NCBI RefSeq assembly: GCF_021730615.1
Contig: NZ_JAJLMN010000001.1
Span: 868,001 to 932,000 of the forward strand
Reading direction: 5' to 3'
Length of the DNA stretch: 64,000 bases
From: Lichenibacterium dinghuense
Lineage (GTDB): Bacteria > Pseudomonadota > Alphaproteobacteria > Rhizobiales > Beijerinckiaceae
Part shown: positions 1-7,617 of the stretch, one piece after another
Layout: each line of letters begins with the position of its first letter
Numbering within the stretch: position 1 is the stretch's first letter
Translations under genes and position numbers: made by a program
Notes under the pieces: model-generated
The model's database searches: none
The model's input: only the letters and a program-made list of their open reading frames with translations
What the model was told of the DNA's origin: nothing

Positions 1-1
1 G

Positions 2-22
2 CGTCAACAGAAAACGTTGACG
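2..22. promoter_or_regulatory. 7-bp perfect inverted repeat upstream of XRE regulator
   Basis: CGTCAAC at 2-8 and GTTGACG at 16-22 form a perfect inverted repeat around a 7-nt A-rich spacer, ending 29 bases before the start of the XRE-family gene. Size and place fit an operator for a small HTH dimer, perhaps autoregulatory. This is inferred from position only. Confidence 0.4.
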
Positions 23-51
23 TGGGCGGCGCGAAACCGTATTAGGCCCGC

Positions 52-318
52 ATGACGATGCCTTCCCCGATCCTGACACCGGAACAGAGCCGAGCGGCCC
101 GTGGATGGCTGGACTGGGGGCAACAGGAGCTTGCCACCGCCGCGAACGTCTCGCTTTCGACGGTTCGAGATTTCGAGAAGGGTCGGCGGGTTCCGATCTC
201 GAATAATCTAGGGGCAATGCGAGCTGCCCTCGAAGGGCGAGGGATCGCTTTCGTTGAAGGCGAAACGACATTGGGCGTCATCGGTCCGAAGCCCGGCGCT
301 GGACCCGCCACGGGCTGA
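52..318 (+). CDS. Small XRE-family HTH transcriptional regulator
   Basis: An 88-residue protein consisting almost entirely of one Cro/C1-type helix-turn-helix. Residues about 8-60 show the pattern: an N-terminal helix (EQSRAARGWLDWGQQELA), then the turn and recognition helix (ANVSLSTVRDFEKGRR). The tail (GIAFVEGE..LGV) is the short strand usual in these one-domain regulators. An in-frame ATG two codons downstream (position 58) is an alternative start. An inverted repeat immediately upstream could be its operator. It sits at the edge of a lower-GC patch with a phage-type P63C gene, so it may belong to a mobile element or its remnant. Family assignment is secure; target genes are unknown. Confidence 0.85.
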   Translation: MTMPSPILTPEQSRAARGWLDWGQQELATAANVSLSTVRDFEKGRRVPISNNLGAMRAALEGRGIAFVEGETTLGVIGPKPGAGPATG

Positions 319-336
319 AATGGTAAAAGACAGCGT

Positions 337-403
337 GGACTAGGAGGGAGTCGAACCCTCGGGGCGTTGGATGGAAAGCCGCACCCCGCTCCGGCTCTAG
401 CCC
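337..403 (-). tRNA. Degenerate tRNA-like element (acceptor and T arm intact)
   Basis: On the minus strand, GGGCTAG (403-397) pairs with CTAGTCC (343-337) as a 7-bp acceptor stem with one G-U pair. Next to it lies a perfect T arm, GAGGG-TTCGACT-CCCTC (360-344). A GCC/GGC D-like stem with a GG-containing loop follows the 5' strand. The whole is only 67 nt: just 17 nt lie between the D-like and T arms where about 22 are expected, and no convincing 5-bp anticodon stem forms. No CCA is encoded (ACG follows the acceptor). It is most likely a tRNA remnant or tRNA mimic left by a phage or integrative element, not a working tRNA. Confidence 0.4.
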
Positions 404-461
404 AGTGCAGAGGCGATCACTCGCCGCTGCGCTTCGCGTCTGACGGATCACTCCACGATGA

Positions 462-496
462 GGCCGCTCGTCCCTGCCAGGGCGAGCGGCCTTTTT
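462..496 (+). terminator. Rho-independent terminator
   Basis: GGCCGCTCG (462-470) pairs with CGAGCGGCC (483-491), with an inner CCCT/AGGG pairing around GCC, followed directly by five T's. It is a textbook hairpin. No plus-strand gene ends just before it except the XRE gene at 318; the tRNA-like element lies between on the other strand. Confidence 0.75.
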
Positions 497-572
497 CGTT
501 CGGCACAGTCAGCATACCTTGCATCTCGCATCGTGCAAGCGCATTATGCTCGCATAATCGGAGTATGCAAGC

Positions 573-1628
573 ATGGCTGACAACGGTGAGAAGGACGAAG
601 TCAGGGTCGAGGCCGGCAAAGCACGATGGAGGGGAGTCACGAAAACGGACCGCTCCGAGGCGGCCAAGAGGGCTGCCGAAGCACGATGGGCTAAACCTAT
701 TGAACTGCCTGAAGATGAGGAAGTCCTCGAGCCGGCACCAACCATGCCCGTGGCGCGGTGGCGGGGGGCGCTGAACATCGTCGGGCTCGAGGTGCCGTGC
801 TACGTCCTCGACAACGGGGAAAAGATCATCGGCAGAACCTCGGCGACCGAGCTTTTGACGGGGATTAAGGGGGGTGGAGCCCTCGAGAAATATCTGGGCG
901 TCAGAGCCCTAGAACCTTTTGTAAACAATGAGTTAGTGCTCGAGAGAATGGTGCCGTTTCGCCTCCCCGGGGTGGAGGGATTGGAGAAAGCTGTTAAAGG
1001 CCTCCCTGCGGATTTGATGATCGAAATCTGCCAAGGCTTCGTCGCCGCTTTGCAGGCCTCCTTAGATCCTGCTTCAACTCATCCAAAGATGACTGATCGT
1101 CAGAGGCAGATGGCGATCAAAGCGAGCATGTTCCTTTCAGCGTGCGCTAAAGTTGGCCTCGAGGCCTTGATAGATGAAGCTACCGGATATCAATACGAGC
1201 GCGCGGAAGATGCTCTGCAGGTCAAGTTGCGTGCTTTCATCGCTGACGAGCTTCGAGCTTGGGAAAAAATGTTCCCTGATGAGCTTTGGGCAGAGTTTGG
1301 CCGTCTCACCGGATGGCAAGGTGCTCTGAAAAGCCGTCCGAAGTGGTGGGGTAAGCTTGTCATTGAACTGATCTATGACACCCTGGACAAGGATGTTGCC
1401 GACTTCCTCAAAAACAACAAGCCGCCGCCCGGTGTTCGTTGGCATCGTCAATTGACAGAGAATATTGGCGTTCGAGCACTTGTCTCTCGCTGCTATGAGG
1501 TGATTGGTATGGCGAAGGACTGTTCGGACATGAGAGAACTGCGGGACAAAGTGGCGAAGCACTATGGGCGCCAAGTTGTGCAGTTTTCCATGGCGCTTCC
1601 CAACCCGAAGGCGGAGGCCGCCCACTGA
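573..1628 (+). CDS. P63C domain-containing protein (phage-associated)
   Basis: A 351-residue protein. The C-terminal third (about residues 245-335; GWQGALKSRPKWWGKLVIE..., then PPGVRWHRQLTENIG) matches the P63C domain, which I know from phage and plasmid proteins of unknown function. The N-terminus carries two copies of a short basic motif, GKARWRGVTKTDR and AEARWAKP, of the kind seen in phage-encoded regulators. Base composition is clearly less GC-rich than the rest of the window and codon use is more relaxed, which suggests transfer. It stands alone on the plus strand; the nearest terminator lies upstream at 462-496. Domain call is confident; molecular function is unknown. Confidence 0.85.
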   Translation: MADNGEKDEVRVEAGKARWRGVTKTDRSEAAKRAAEARWAKPIELPEDEEVLEPAPTMPVARWRGALNIVGLEVPCYVLDNGEKIIGRTSATELLTGIKGGGALEKYLGVRALEPFVNNELVLERMVPFRLPGVEGLEKAVKGLPADLMIEICQGFVAALQASLDPASTHPKMTDRQRQMAIKASMFLSACAKVGLEALIDEATGYQYERAEDALQVKLRAFIADELRAWEKMFPDELWAEFGRLTGWQGALKSRPKWWGKLVIELIYDTLDKDVADFLKNNKPPPGVRWHRQLTENIGVRALVSRCYEVIGMAKDCSDMRELRDKVAKHYGRQVVQFSMALPNPKAEAAH

Positions 1629-1821
1629 GGCGACCTTCTCATTTTCGGGTCTGCCGCACCCCGAGCGGGTTCAGCCTCGGCCGCCCGTGCTCCCAGTCGC
1701 CGCGCTGGGGTGACATTTCGAGCGTCGGGGCGTGGGCCGGCGACAGCCCACAACGCGAAACAGGCGGAGCCTTTCGACTCTGCCCGCCCCATCAGTTCTT
1801 CCGCTTTCGGCCAGGCGTCTA

Positions 1822-2121
1822 CTACCGTAACGACCGTTTGAATGTCGGCAGGTCGGGCGAGGCACAGAGCGCAGCCAGTGCCGCCTCACCATCGGCTCGG
1901 GCCAGGGCTTGGCTCGGGAACGGCTCGGCGCCGCGCTGGAGCACCAAGCCTCCGAACCGGCGCAACTCCCATGTGTAGGTTTGAGCGCCGGCCGAGATGA
2001 TAAACAGCTCGGGCAGGCCGAACGTATCGGGCGCCGATGCGGCCTTCGCTGCTCTGGCCGCCTGCGCGGCGATGCGAGCTGCCTCGGTAAAATAGCGCCT
2101 CGGCTTATCGAACGACGACAT
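1822..2121 (-). CDS. Hypothetical small protein
   Basis: A 99-residue reading frame with a good ribosome-binding site (GAGGGGGA about 5 bases before the ATG at 2121). The N-terminal 30 residues are an Ala/Lys/Arg-rich helix; the middle (FGLPELFIISAGAQTYTWELRRFGG) looks like a beta hairpin. I do not recognise a family. It is in the accessory patch with the P63C and XRE genes. The purine-rich leader and protein-like composition favour a real gene over a chance frame. Confidence 0.55.
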   Translation of the reverse strand: MSSFDKPRRYFTEAARIAAQAARAAKAASAPDTFGLPELFIISAGAQTYTWELRRFGGLVLQRGAEPFPSQALARADGEAALAALCASPDLPTFKRSLR

Positions 2122-2307
2122 GGATTCCCCCTCGTATCGAGAGGAAATTCAGAAAGCGCCCGCCCGGCCGAGCGAAAAAACCTATGAGGGGTATGCAAGG
2201 AAATTATATGTTTTTGCTGCACCGCAGCGGAACCCACAGTGGAAAACGCCGTTTTGTTGATGCACTCTCGGGTGCGGCCCTTCTTGGGCGTTTCCTCCCT
2301 AGACTTG

Positions 2308-2340
2308 AGCCGCTCGCCAGGAGGTTGAGCGGCTTTTTTT
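2308..2340 (+). terminator. Rho-independent terminator
   Basis: AGCCGCTC (2308-2315) pairs with GAGCGGCT (2327-2334) around an 11-nt loop, followed by a run of seven T's to 2340. Its stem sequence closely resembles the terminator at 462-491. No plus-strand gene is evident immediately upstream, so it may be a leftover of a deleted gene or terminate an unannotated RNA. Confidence 0.7.
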
Positions 2341-2356
2341 GTGCTAAAGCGAACGC

Positions 2357-2623
2357 ATGACGCCCTTGCTGACCATGACCGCAGCCGAATGCGCGAAGCT
2401 TCTTGACGCCTCGATGCGATCCACTGCGCCAGAGGCCTATGCCAGAGGGGTCCATGGCGCCTTCCTCGTCGTTGGACGGGAAAGCGACGCCCTCATAGCC
2501 GCTATGATCGCTGAGCTTCATCACTCAGGAGAGATTGAGTTCCTGATGCGCCTACGGGCCGAATGGGTCGGTCAAGGGGGGCTGTTCAACCTCCCCTGTA
2601 CTTATCGACGTAGTTCAGGATGA
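2357..2623 (+). CDS. Hypothetical small protein
   Basis: A possible 88-residue protein beginning 17 bases after a terminator. It is predicted helical (AAECAKLLDASM, ESDALIAAMIAELHHSGEIEFLMRLRAEW). No family is recognised and no convincing ribosome-binding site precedes the ATG. Its 3' end overlaps the opposite-strand gene at 2586-2813 by about 38 bases, so at most one of the two tails is likely to be correct. Confidence 0.35.
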   Translation: MTPLLTMTAAECAKLLDASMRSTAPEAYARGVHGAFLVVGRESDALIAAMIAELHHSGEIEFLMRLRAEWVGQGGLFNLPCTYRRSSG

Positions 2624-2813
2624 TGTGCCCCGATGCGTCGACCACTCTGAACCCGTCCGGCCTGGGATCGCCCTTGACCGTGCGGGCCGCGCCGAGCGCC
2701 ACGGCGGGCGCACCCGTGTAGGCGATCAGGCTACCGCGCTCGACCCGGTGAACCGTGATAGCGATCTCGCCGAGGCCGGGCCGGAGGGCGTAGAAGGTGA
2801 CGGTGTAGGTCAT
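2586..2813 (-). CDS. Hypothetical small beta-rich protein
   Basis: 75 residues from ATG 2813 (MTYTVTFYALRPG...), or 88 from an in-frame GTG at 2852. Alternating polar/apolar strands (TYTVTFYAL, EIAITVHRV, SLIAYTG) and an end like GFRVVDASGHIILNYV suggest a small beta-sandwich or barrel. I know no named family. Neither start has a clear Shine-Dalgarno. It marks the right edge of the accessory patch before the respiratory-type genes. Confidence 0.4.
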   Translation of the reverse strand: MTYTVTFYALRPGLGEIAITVHRVERGSLIAYTGAPAVALGAARTVKGDPRPDGFRVVDASGHIILNYVDKYRGG

Positions 2814-3045
2814 GGCCGGTGTGAACGCCGCGAAGGCCGCAAGCGATCCCACAAGAGAGTCGAGCGGAGCTGGCCCGGGCTAACCCCTTGTTCCAGCTGT
2901 CAGGTGAGGCAGCTACATAGCACCGCGACGCTTGAGGATCGCCGACCGTGGCGAAACTGAACCTGTGTTCGGCACCTCCCTCCCGGCTCGTATGGCCATC
3001 GAGAGAAGTCCGCCGTCCGAATTTCCACTCGCGAGACACACGGCC

Positions 3046-3720
3046 ATGAGCGCAACTGTGATCGCCGCGCCTGCACCTCGCGCCCGCCGTCTTCACCCCT
3101 GGCCGGTGCGCGCCATGCATTGGCTCAACGCCGTGGCCATGATCGCGATGATCGGCTCGGGCTGGGGCATCTACGACGACGCTGTCGTGTTCCACTTCGT
3201 CTACTTCTGGGACGGCTTGAAGCTCGGCTCCTGGGCGGCCCAGAGCCTGCTGTATCACTTCGCCTTTATGTGGCTGCTGTTGATCAACGGCGCCGTCTAC
3301 CTCGTCTACGGCTTCGCCACGGGCCGCTTCCGCGAGCGCCTCCTGCCGATCCGCCCGGCCGAGATCGTCGAAACCGTGCGCGACACCCTGCACCTGCGCA
3401 TCGCCCACGAGGACCTCACGGTCTACAACGCCGTTCAGAAGTTCCTCTACATCATCGTGATCCTCGCCGGCATCGCTCAGGTCGTGACGGGCCTGGCGCT
3501 GTGGAAGCCCACGCAATTTTCGGGGCTGATCGCGTTGTTCGGCGGCTTCCAGGGCGCGCGGGTCGCTCATTTCGCGGGCATGGCTGTCATCGTCGGCTTC
3601 CTCACCGTCCACGTCGCTCTGGCGCTGCTCGTGCCGCGCACGCTCGTGGCGATGGTGGCCGGCGGTCCGCGCGTCCCGCCGCGCCGCGACGCGGCGGGGC
3701 CGGCGGAGGTCGCCCGATGA
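3046..3720 (+). CDS. Cytochrome b561-type membrane subunit
   Basis: A 224-residue membrane protein with four or more hydrophobic helices: NAVAMIAMIGSGWGIYDD, FAFMWLLLINGAVYLVYG, FLYIIVILAGIAQVVTG and FAGMAVIVGFLTVHVALAL. Candidate haem-ligand histidines are in RAMHWLNA, YHFAFMW, ARVAHFAG and TVHVAL. This is the pattern of the cytochrome b561/thiosulfate-reductase-type b subunit that carries electrons between the quinone pool and a periplasmic partner. The stop overlaps the start of the molybdopterin oxidoreductase gene (ATGA), so the two are translationally coupled and presumably form a complex. I chose ATG 3046 because upstream in-frame starts (2932, 2992) add an unprotein-like basic extension. 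Confidence 0.85.
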   Translation: MSATVIAAPAPRARRLHPWPVRAMHWLNAVAMIAMIGSGWGIYDDAVVFHFVYFWDGLKLGSWAAQSLLYHFAFMWLLLINGAVYLVYGFATGRFRERLLPIRPAEIVETVRDTLHLRIAHEDLTVYNAVQKFLYIIVILAGIAQVVTGLALWKPTQFSGLIALFGGFQGARVAHFAGMAVIVGFLTVHVALALLVPRTLVAMVAGGPRVPPRRDAAGPAEVAR

Positions 3721-4490
3721 AGTCGCCCTTCCGCCCCGCCAGCCTGCCAAACCCGGCGATCCTCGACGACCACCGCGGCGCGATCCGAACTCTCGAGCGC
3801 CGTGGCCTGCTCCGGGGCGGCCTCTCGCTCGGCGCCCTGACGATGCTGACGGGCTGTGACGTCGCCCAGCCGGACTCCGTGCAGAGTGGCCTGCTCCGCA
3901 TGTCCGCGTTCAACGATTGGGTCCAGGCACGTCTCTTCGACCCGAACAAGCTCGCGCCGGAGTTCCCCGCCTCGCTCGCCCTGCGGCCGCCGCGGTTCAA
4001 CGCCTACTACGACATCGAGAAGGTGAAGCCGGTCGACGGCGAGACCTGGCGTCTCGAACTCGCGGGGTTGATCGCCGACAAACGCCCCTGGACGCTGCGG
4101 GACATCGCCGCCCTGCCGCGGCGCGAGATCGTGATCCGCCACGTCTGCGTCGAGGGGTGGAGCTACATCGGACAATGGTCCGGCGTGCCGCTCCGGGCCT
4201 TCCTGGAGCGGGTCGGCGCCGACCTCAGCGCCAGATACGTCGCGTTCAAGACCGCGGACGACTATCCGAGCAGCATCGACATGGCCAGCGCGCTCCATCC
4301 CCAGACGCTGCTGGCGACGAGTTACGGCGGAGACGCGCTGGCGGACCCCTTCGGCTTCCCGCTCCGCCTGCGCACGGCGGTGAAGCTCGGCTTCAAGAAT
4401 CCCAAGTGGATCACGGCGATCGAGGTTTCCAACACCTACACGGGCGGCTACTGGGAAAAACTCGGCTTCAACTGGTTCGCGGGCCTTTGA
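3717..4490 (+). CDS. Sulfite-oxidase-fold molybdopterin-dependent oxidoreductase
   Basis: A 257-residue exported molybdoenzyme. The N-terminus has an RRGLLRGG Tat-like motif, a hydrophobic stretch and LTGC at residues 44-47, which would allow lipidation at Cys47. The catalytic domain shows the sulfite-oxidase/MsrP-type core, with the cofactor-binding Cys in RHVCVEGW (Cys144), then GVPLRAFLERVG and a C-terminal GFKNPKWITAIEV. It lies between its likely electron partner (cytochrome b561, overlapping ATGA) and a small exported protein whose TTG start overlaps its stop (TTGA). The substrate is unknown; sequence alone does not separate sulfite, methionine sulfoxide or other roles. Confidence 0.85.
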   Translation: MKSPFRPASLPNPAILDDHRGAIRTLERRGLLRGGLSLGALTMLTGCDVAQPDSVQSGLLRMSAFNDWVQARLFDPNKLAPEFPASLALRPPRFNAYYDIEKVKPVDGETWRLELAGLIADKRPWTLRDIAALPRREIVIRHVCVEGWSYIGQWSGVPLRAFLERVGADLSARYVAFKTADDYPSSIDMASALHPQTLLATSYGGDALADPFGFPLRLRTAVKLGFKNPKWITAIEVSNTYTGGYWEKLGFNWFAGL

Positions 4491-5008
4491 GGAGGCTCCC
4501 GATCGCCGCCTGTCTGCTGGCCGCAGTCATCGCCCTGCCGGCGCGCGCGCAGAACCCGGGCCCCTCGCCGCTGCCCGAGAACATGCCGCCGCCGGGCGGC
4601 ATGTCCGGAGCGCAGATGGCGGCCCGCTCGGATCGCCGCTTCCCCCAACCCGTCCGCGTCGGCGCCCTCGTCGGGCGGGAACTGCTGTCCCCCTACGAGT
4701 GGCAGCCCGTCCTCGGCCGCATCGCAGCGGTCGTGCGCCGCGGCGACGGCTCGCTCGACGTGGTCGTGCACCTCGATGGCCGGCTCGGGCTGGACTGGCT
4801 CGGCCTCGGCTGGGTCGACTGGTGGGGCTTCGGCTCGCGGCGGGTGAGCGTGCCCGTCGACGCGGTCGCGTTGCTCGGGGAATATGTCGGCCTGATGGAC
4901 CTCACGTCCGAGCGCCTGCGCGCGCTGCCGGATTTCGCGCCGGCCTCCACGGTCGATCTGAAACCCGACGAGACGATCCGCGTCGGCCTCGTGCCACCGT
5001 TCCATTGA
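4487..5008 (+). CDS. Exported PRC-barrel-like protein
   Basis: Starts at TTG 4487, whose last two bases overlap the preceding stop, with GAGGAGG just inside the junction. The 173-residue product has a clear signal peptide (RRLPIAACLLAAVIALPARA) and a Pro-rich linker. A beta-rich domain follows, with VGRELLSPYEWQPVLGRIAAVVR and RRVSVPVDAVALLGEYVGLMDL, resembling PRC-barrel proteins. As third gene of a coupled trio with a b561 cytochrome and a periplasmic molybdoenzyme it may be an accessory or structural partner. That role is inferred from context only. Confidence 0.7.
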   Translation: MRRLPIAACLLAAVIALPARAQNPGPSPLPENMPPPGGMSGAQMAARSDRRFPQPVRVGALVGRELLSPYEWQPVLGRIAAVVRRGDGSLDVVVHLDGRLGLDWLGLGWVDWWGFGSRRVSVPVDAVALLGEYVGLMDLTSERLRALPDFAPASTVDLKPDETIRVGLVPPFH

Positions 5009-5040
5009 ACGCCGGAAGCACCACGGGCGGAGCGCTGTGC

Positions 5041-5763
5041 TTGGTGCGGGACGCCACATGCGCGGTGGCCGTCATGGCCAAGGCGCCCAGGGCCGGCCTG
5101 TCGAAGACGCGGCTGTGCCCGCCGCTCGCGCCCGATCAGGCCGCGGCCCTGAGTGCCGCCTTCCTGCGCGACACCACCGACAACCTGTTCGCCGCCGCGC
5201 GCGAAGCGCCAATCAGCCCCTACGCCGCCTATGCGCCGGCGGGGAGCGAGGGGATCGTGAAGCTCCACCTCGCGCCCGGCACTGCGCTCGTCCTCGCCGA
5301 CGGGACCGCGCCGGCGCCGCCCGGCGTCGAGGGATTCGGTCGCTGCCTGTTTCAGGCGCTCGAAGGCCTGCTGGCCCGCGGCCACGCGGCGGCCTGCGTG
5401 CTCAGCTCCGACGTCCCGACCCTGCCGACCCGCCTCCTGATCGACGCGGCCCGCCTGCTGCTGGAGCCGGGCGAGCGCGGCGTGCTCGGCCCCTGCGACG
5501 ACGGCGGCTATTACCTGCTCGGCCTGAAGCGCGCCCACGCGCGCCTGTTCGCGGACATCGCCTGGAGCACCGACGCCGTCGCCGGGACGACGCGGCGTCG
5601 GGCGGCCGAGATCGGCCTCGACCTCGTCGAGATCGAGGCTTGGTACGACGTGGACGACGCGGCCGCGCTGGGGCGGATGTGCGCCGAGGCGCACGGCTAC
5701 GGCGCGCCGGCGACGCGCGCGGCCCTGAGCCGGCTCGGCATCCCCGACAGCGTGCCGGCATGA
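5041..5763 (+). CDS. DUF2064/TIGR04282-type nucleotidyl/glycosyl transferase
   Basis: About 240 residues. Near the N-terminus is AVMAKAPRAGLSKTRLCPPL, the signature of the DUF2064 family (radical-SAM/selenodomain-associated transferase 1, GT-A-like fold). The middle has SSDVPTLPTRLL and LGPCDDGGYYLLGL, the conserved nucleotide-binding and DDGG segments. Members often sit next to radical SAM enzymes, as here. Start is uncertain between TTG 5041 (GCGGAG about 7 bases upstream) and GTG 5044; neither changes the domain. It leads a compact set with an aminotransferase, a membrane protein and a radical SAM/SPASM protein. Confidence 0.8.
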   Translation: MVRDATCAVAVMAKAPRAGLSKTRLCPPLAPDQAAALSAAFLRDTTDNLFAAAREAPISPYAAYAPAGSEGIVKLHLAPGTALVLADGTAPAPPGVEGFGRCLFQALEGLLARGHAAACVLSSDVPTLPTRLLIDAARLLLEPGERGVLGPCDDGGYYLLGLKRAHARLFADIAWSTDAVAGTTRRRAAEIGLDLVEIEAWYDVDDAAALGRMCAEAHGYGAPATRAALSRLGIPDSVPA

Positions 5764-5818
5764 GGGCCCGTCCTGCCCGGCGGCTTCCCGCGACGCGCCG
5801 CCCCGTGCACCGCCGCCT

Positions 5819-7048
5819 TTGGGCGACCGCGAACCCGATCATCCCGGCGTGAGCGGGCCCGCGGACACCGGCGAAGCCGCCGCCCGGGCCAGCTCCGCCG
5901 GGGGATCCTTCCCGCTCGCGGCCTTTCTGTCCCGCTGGGCCGATTGTGCGGTCCAGGACCTCGCGGCCTCCGACTCGCAGACGCTGCCCCTGTCGACGCT
6001 GCTGCGCTACGCCGGGGCCGAGGATCTGCGGCGCTGGCACGGCGTCGGCCTCGGCTACGCCGACCCGCGCGGCGCGCCCTGGCTCCGCTCCGCGATCGCG
6101 GGGCGCTATGAGGCGCTCGGCACCAGCGGCGTCCTGGCCTGCAACGGCGCTCAGGAGGCGATGGCCTGCGTGCTGCGCGCCGCCCTCCGGCCGGACGACC
6201 ACGCGATCGTGGTCGTGCCGATCTACGGCCCGTCCGAACTCGCCGTCACGAGCCTCTGCGCGACCAGCGGCGTCGCGCTCGACCCCGACCGCAGTTGGTC
6301 GCTGGACCTCCACCGCGTCGCGGCCGCGATCCGCCCGAACACCCGGCTTGTGCTGGCGAACTTCCCCAACAGCCCGACCGGCGCCTCGCTCGATCGGGCG
6401 GCGCTCGACGGCCTCGTCGCCCTGTGCCGGCGGCACGGGCTGTGGCTCGTCAACGACGAGGTGTATGGCAGGACCGACGCCCGGGGGGGCGCCGCTCCGG
6501 TGGTGGACCGCTACGAGCGGGGGGTATCGGTCGACGGCCTGTCGAAGGGGTTCGGGCTGCCGGGTCTGCGCGTCGGCTGGGCGGCGTGCCGCGACGAGGG
6601 CCTGCTCGACCGAGCCATGGCGCAGAAGAGCCTGTTGTCGAGCTGCCTGTCCGGCCCGAGCGAGGTGCTGGCCCACATCGCCCTCGGGATGGAAGGCCGC
6701 ATCACGGCGCTGTCGCGGTCGATCGGGCGGCGCAACCACCGCCGGCTGCGGGCGCTGCTCGACCGCTTTCCGGACCTGTTCGAGGCGGACGCCCCGGCCA
6801 ACCTCGCCTTCGCGTTTCCGCGCTTCCGCGGCGCCGGCGGGGCCGTGCGCTTCGCCGAGGCGCTGGCGCGGCAGGCCGGCCTGCTCGTGCCGCCCTCCAC
6901 CCTGTGGCGTTCGCCCTTGGCGCAAGTCCCGGACGACCGCCTGCGCATCGGCCTCGGCCGGCTGGGCAGCGGCCCGGCGCTGGCGGCCCTTGAGGCTCAC
7001 CTGATCCGGTCGGCCCCGTCGCGGGGAGGCGCCGCATGCACGGGGTGA
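5819..7048 (+). CDS. PLP-dependent class I/II aminotransferase
   Basis: A fold-type I aminotransferase of 409 residues from TTG 5819 (399 from GTG 5849). The ligand elements are in order: NGAQEAM, the PNSPTG loop, NDEVYGR, then DGLSKGFGLPGLRVGW, where the Lys (about residue 243) should form the Schiff base with PLP. The C-terminal small domain follows (VPPSTLW..DDRLRIGLGR). It overlaps the next gene by 13 bases, indicating coupling. Together with the DUF2064 transferase and radical SAM protein it may act on an amino sugar or modified amino acid; the substrate cannot be read from sequence. Confidence 0.85.
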   Translation: MGDREPDHPGVSGPADTGEAAARASSAGGSFPLAAFLSRWADCAVQDLAASDSQTLPLSTLLRYAGAEDLRRWHGVGLGYADPRGAPWLRSAIAGRYEALGTSGVLACNGAQEAMACVLRAALRPDDHAIVVVPIYGPSELAVTSLCATSGVALDPDRSWSLDLHRVAAAIRPNTRLVLANFPNSPTGASLDRAALDGLVALCRRHGLWLVNDEVYGRTDARGGAAPVVDRYERGVSVDGLSKGFGLPGLRVGWAACRDEGLLDRAMAQKSLLSSCLSGPSEVLAHIALGMEGRITALSRSIGRRNHRRLRALLDRFPDLFEADAPANLAFAFPRFRGAGGAVRFAEALARQAGLLVPPSTLWRSPLAQVPDDRLRIGLGRLGSGPALAALEAHLIRSAPSRGGAACTG

Positions 7049-7617
7049 GCGCCGTTGCGTCCCGCTCCCGCACATGCGGGGCCACGGTGGCGCTCGTAGC
7101 GGTGCTGGTGCTGGTCGCGCTCTGCACGTTCGGCACCGCCGTCGGCCGGGCGCGCAGCGACCTCCTGTTCTACGGCTGCGCCTTCGCACAGGCAGGGCTC
7201 GCCCTCGCCGCCGCCGCGCTGGCGGCTCGCAGCCCGGCCCGCATGGCCCTGCCAAGCATCATCGCCGTGGCGGTCGCCGCCGGGGCCGCGCTGCTCGCGC
7301 TGAGCCTGTGGACGCGGCGGCGGGGCGAGGCGTCGCTGCCCGCGTCGCTCGGCGGCACGGCCCTGCTGGTCGTGGTGTTCCTGCTGCTGCTCACGCCCGT
7401 ATTCCCCTGGTATTTCCTGCTGGCGCTGCCGTTCACGGCGCTGCTCGGCCTGTGGAGTCCCTTCGCGCTCTCGACGGGCAGCTTCCTGGTCTACGGCTTC
7501 AACGCCGACGCGCCGGCGTTCCTCCTCCGGTGGTCTTTCCTGATGGCTCTCGTGCTCCTCGCCGCGGCACGGGACGCCTGGTGCTGGCGCGGCATGGACG
7601 GGGTTCCCGATGCTTGA
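7036..7617 (+). CDS. Short integral membrane protein, possible GT-C glycosyltransferase remnant
   Basis: 193 residues with about six hydrophobic helices. The C-terminal half (LLLTPVFPWYFLLALPFTALLGLW...) strongly recalls the end of polytopic GT87/mannosyltransferase-like (GT-C) proteins, where an S/TP-x-FPWYFLW-like motif is typical. The segment before it (LLFYGCAFAQAGLALAAAALAAR) resembles an early part of such proteins. Those enzymes are usually 400-500 residues, so this gene may have lost its middle. It overlaps its neighbours on both sides (13 bases upstream, 8 downstream), so the deletion, if real, was in frame and the operon was kept. Confidence 0.6.
   Translation: MHGVSAVASRSRTCGATVALVAVLVLVALCTFGTAVGRARSDLLFYGCAFAQAGLALAAAALAARSPARMALPSIIAVAVAAGAALLALSLWTRRRGEASLPASLGGTALLVVVFLLLLTPVFPWYFLLALPFTALLGLWSPFALSTGSFLVYGFNADAPAFLLRWSFLMALVLLAAARDAWCWRGMDGVPDA

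Noticed and set aside
2204-2524. Minus-strand frame covering the second terminator
   Set aside because: It crosses a clear rho-independent terminator and its product has no protein-like pattern.
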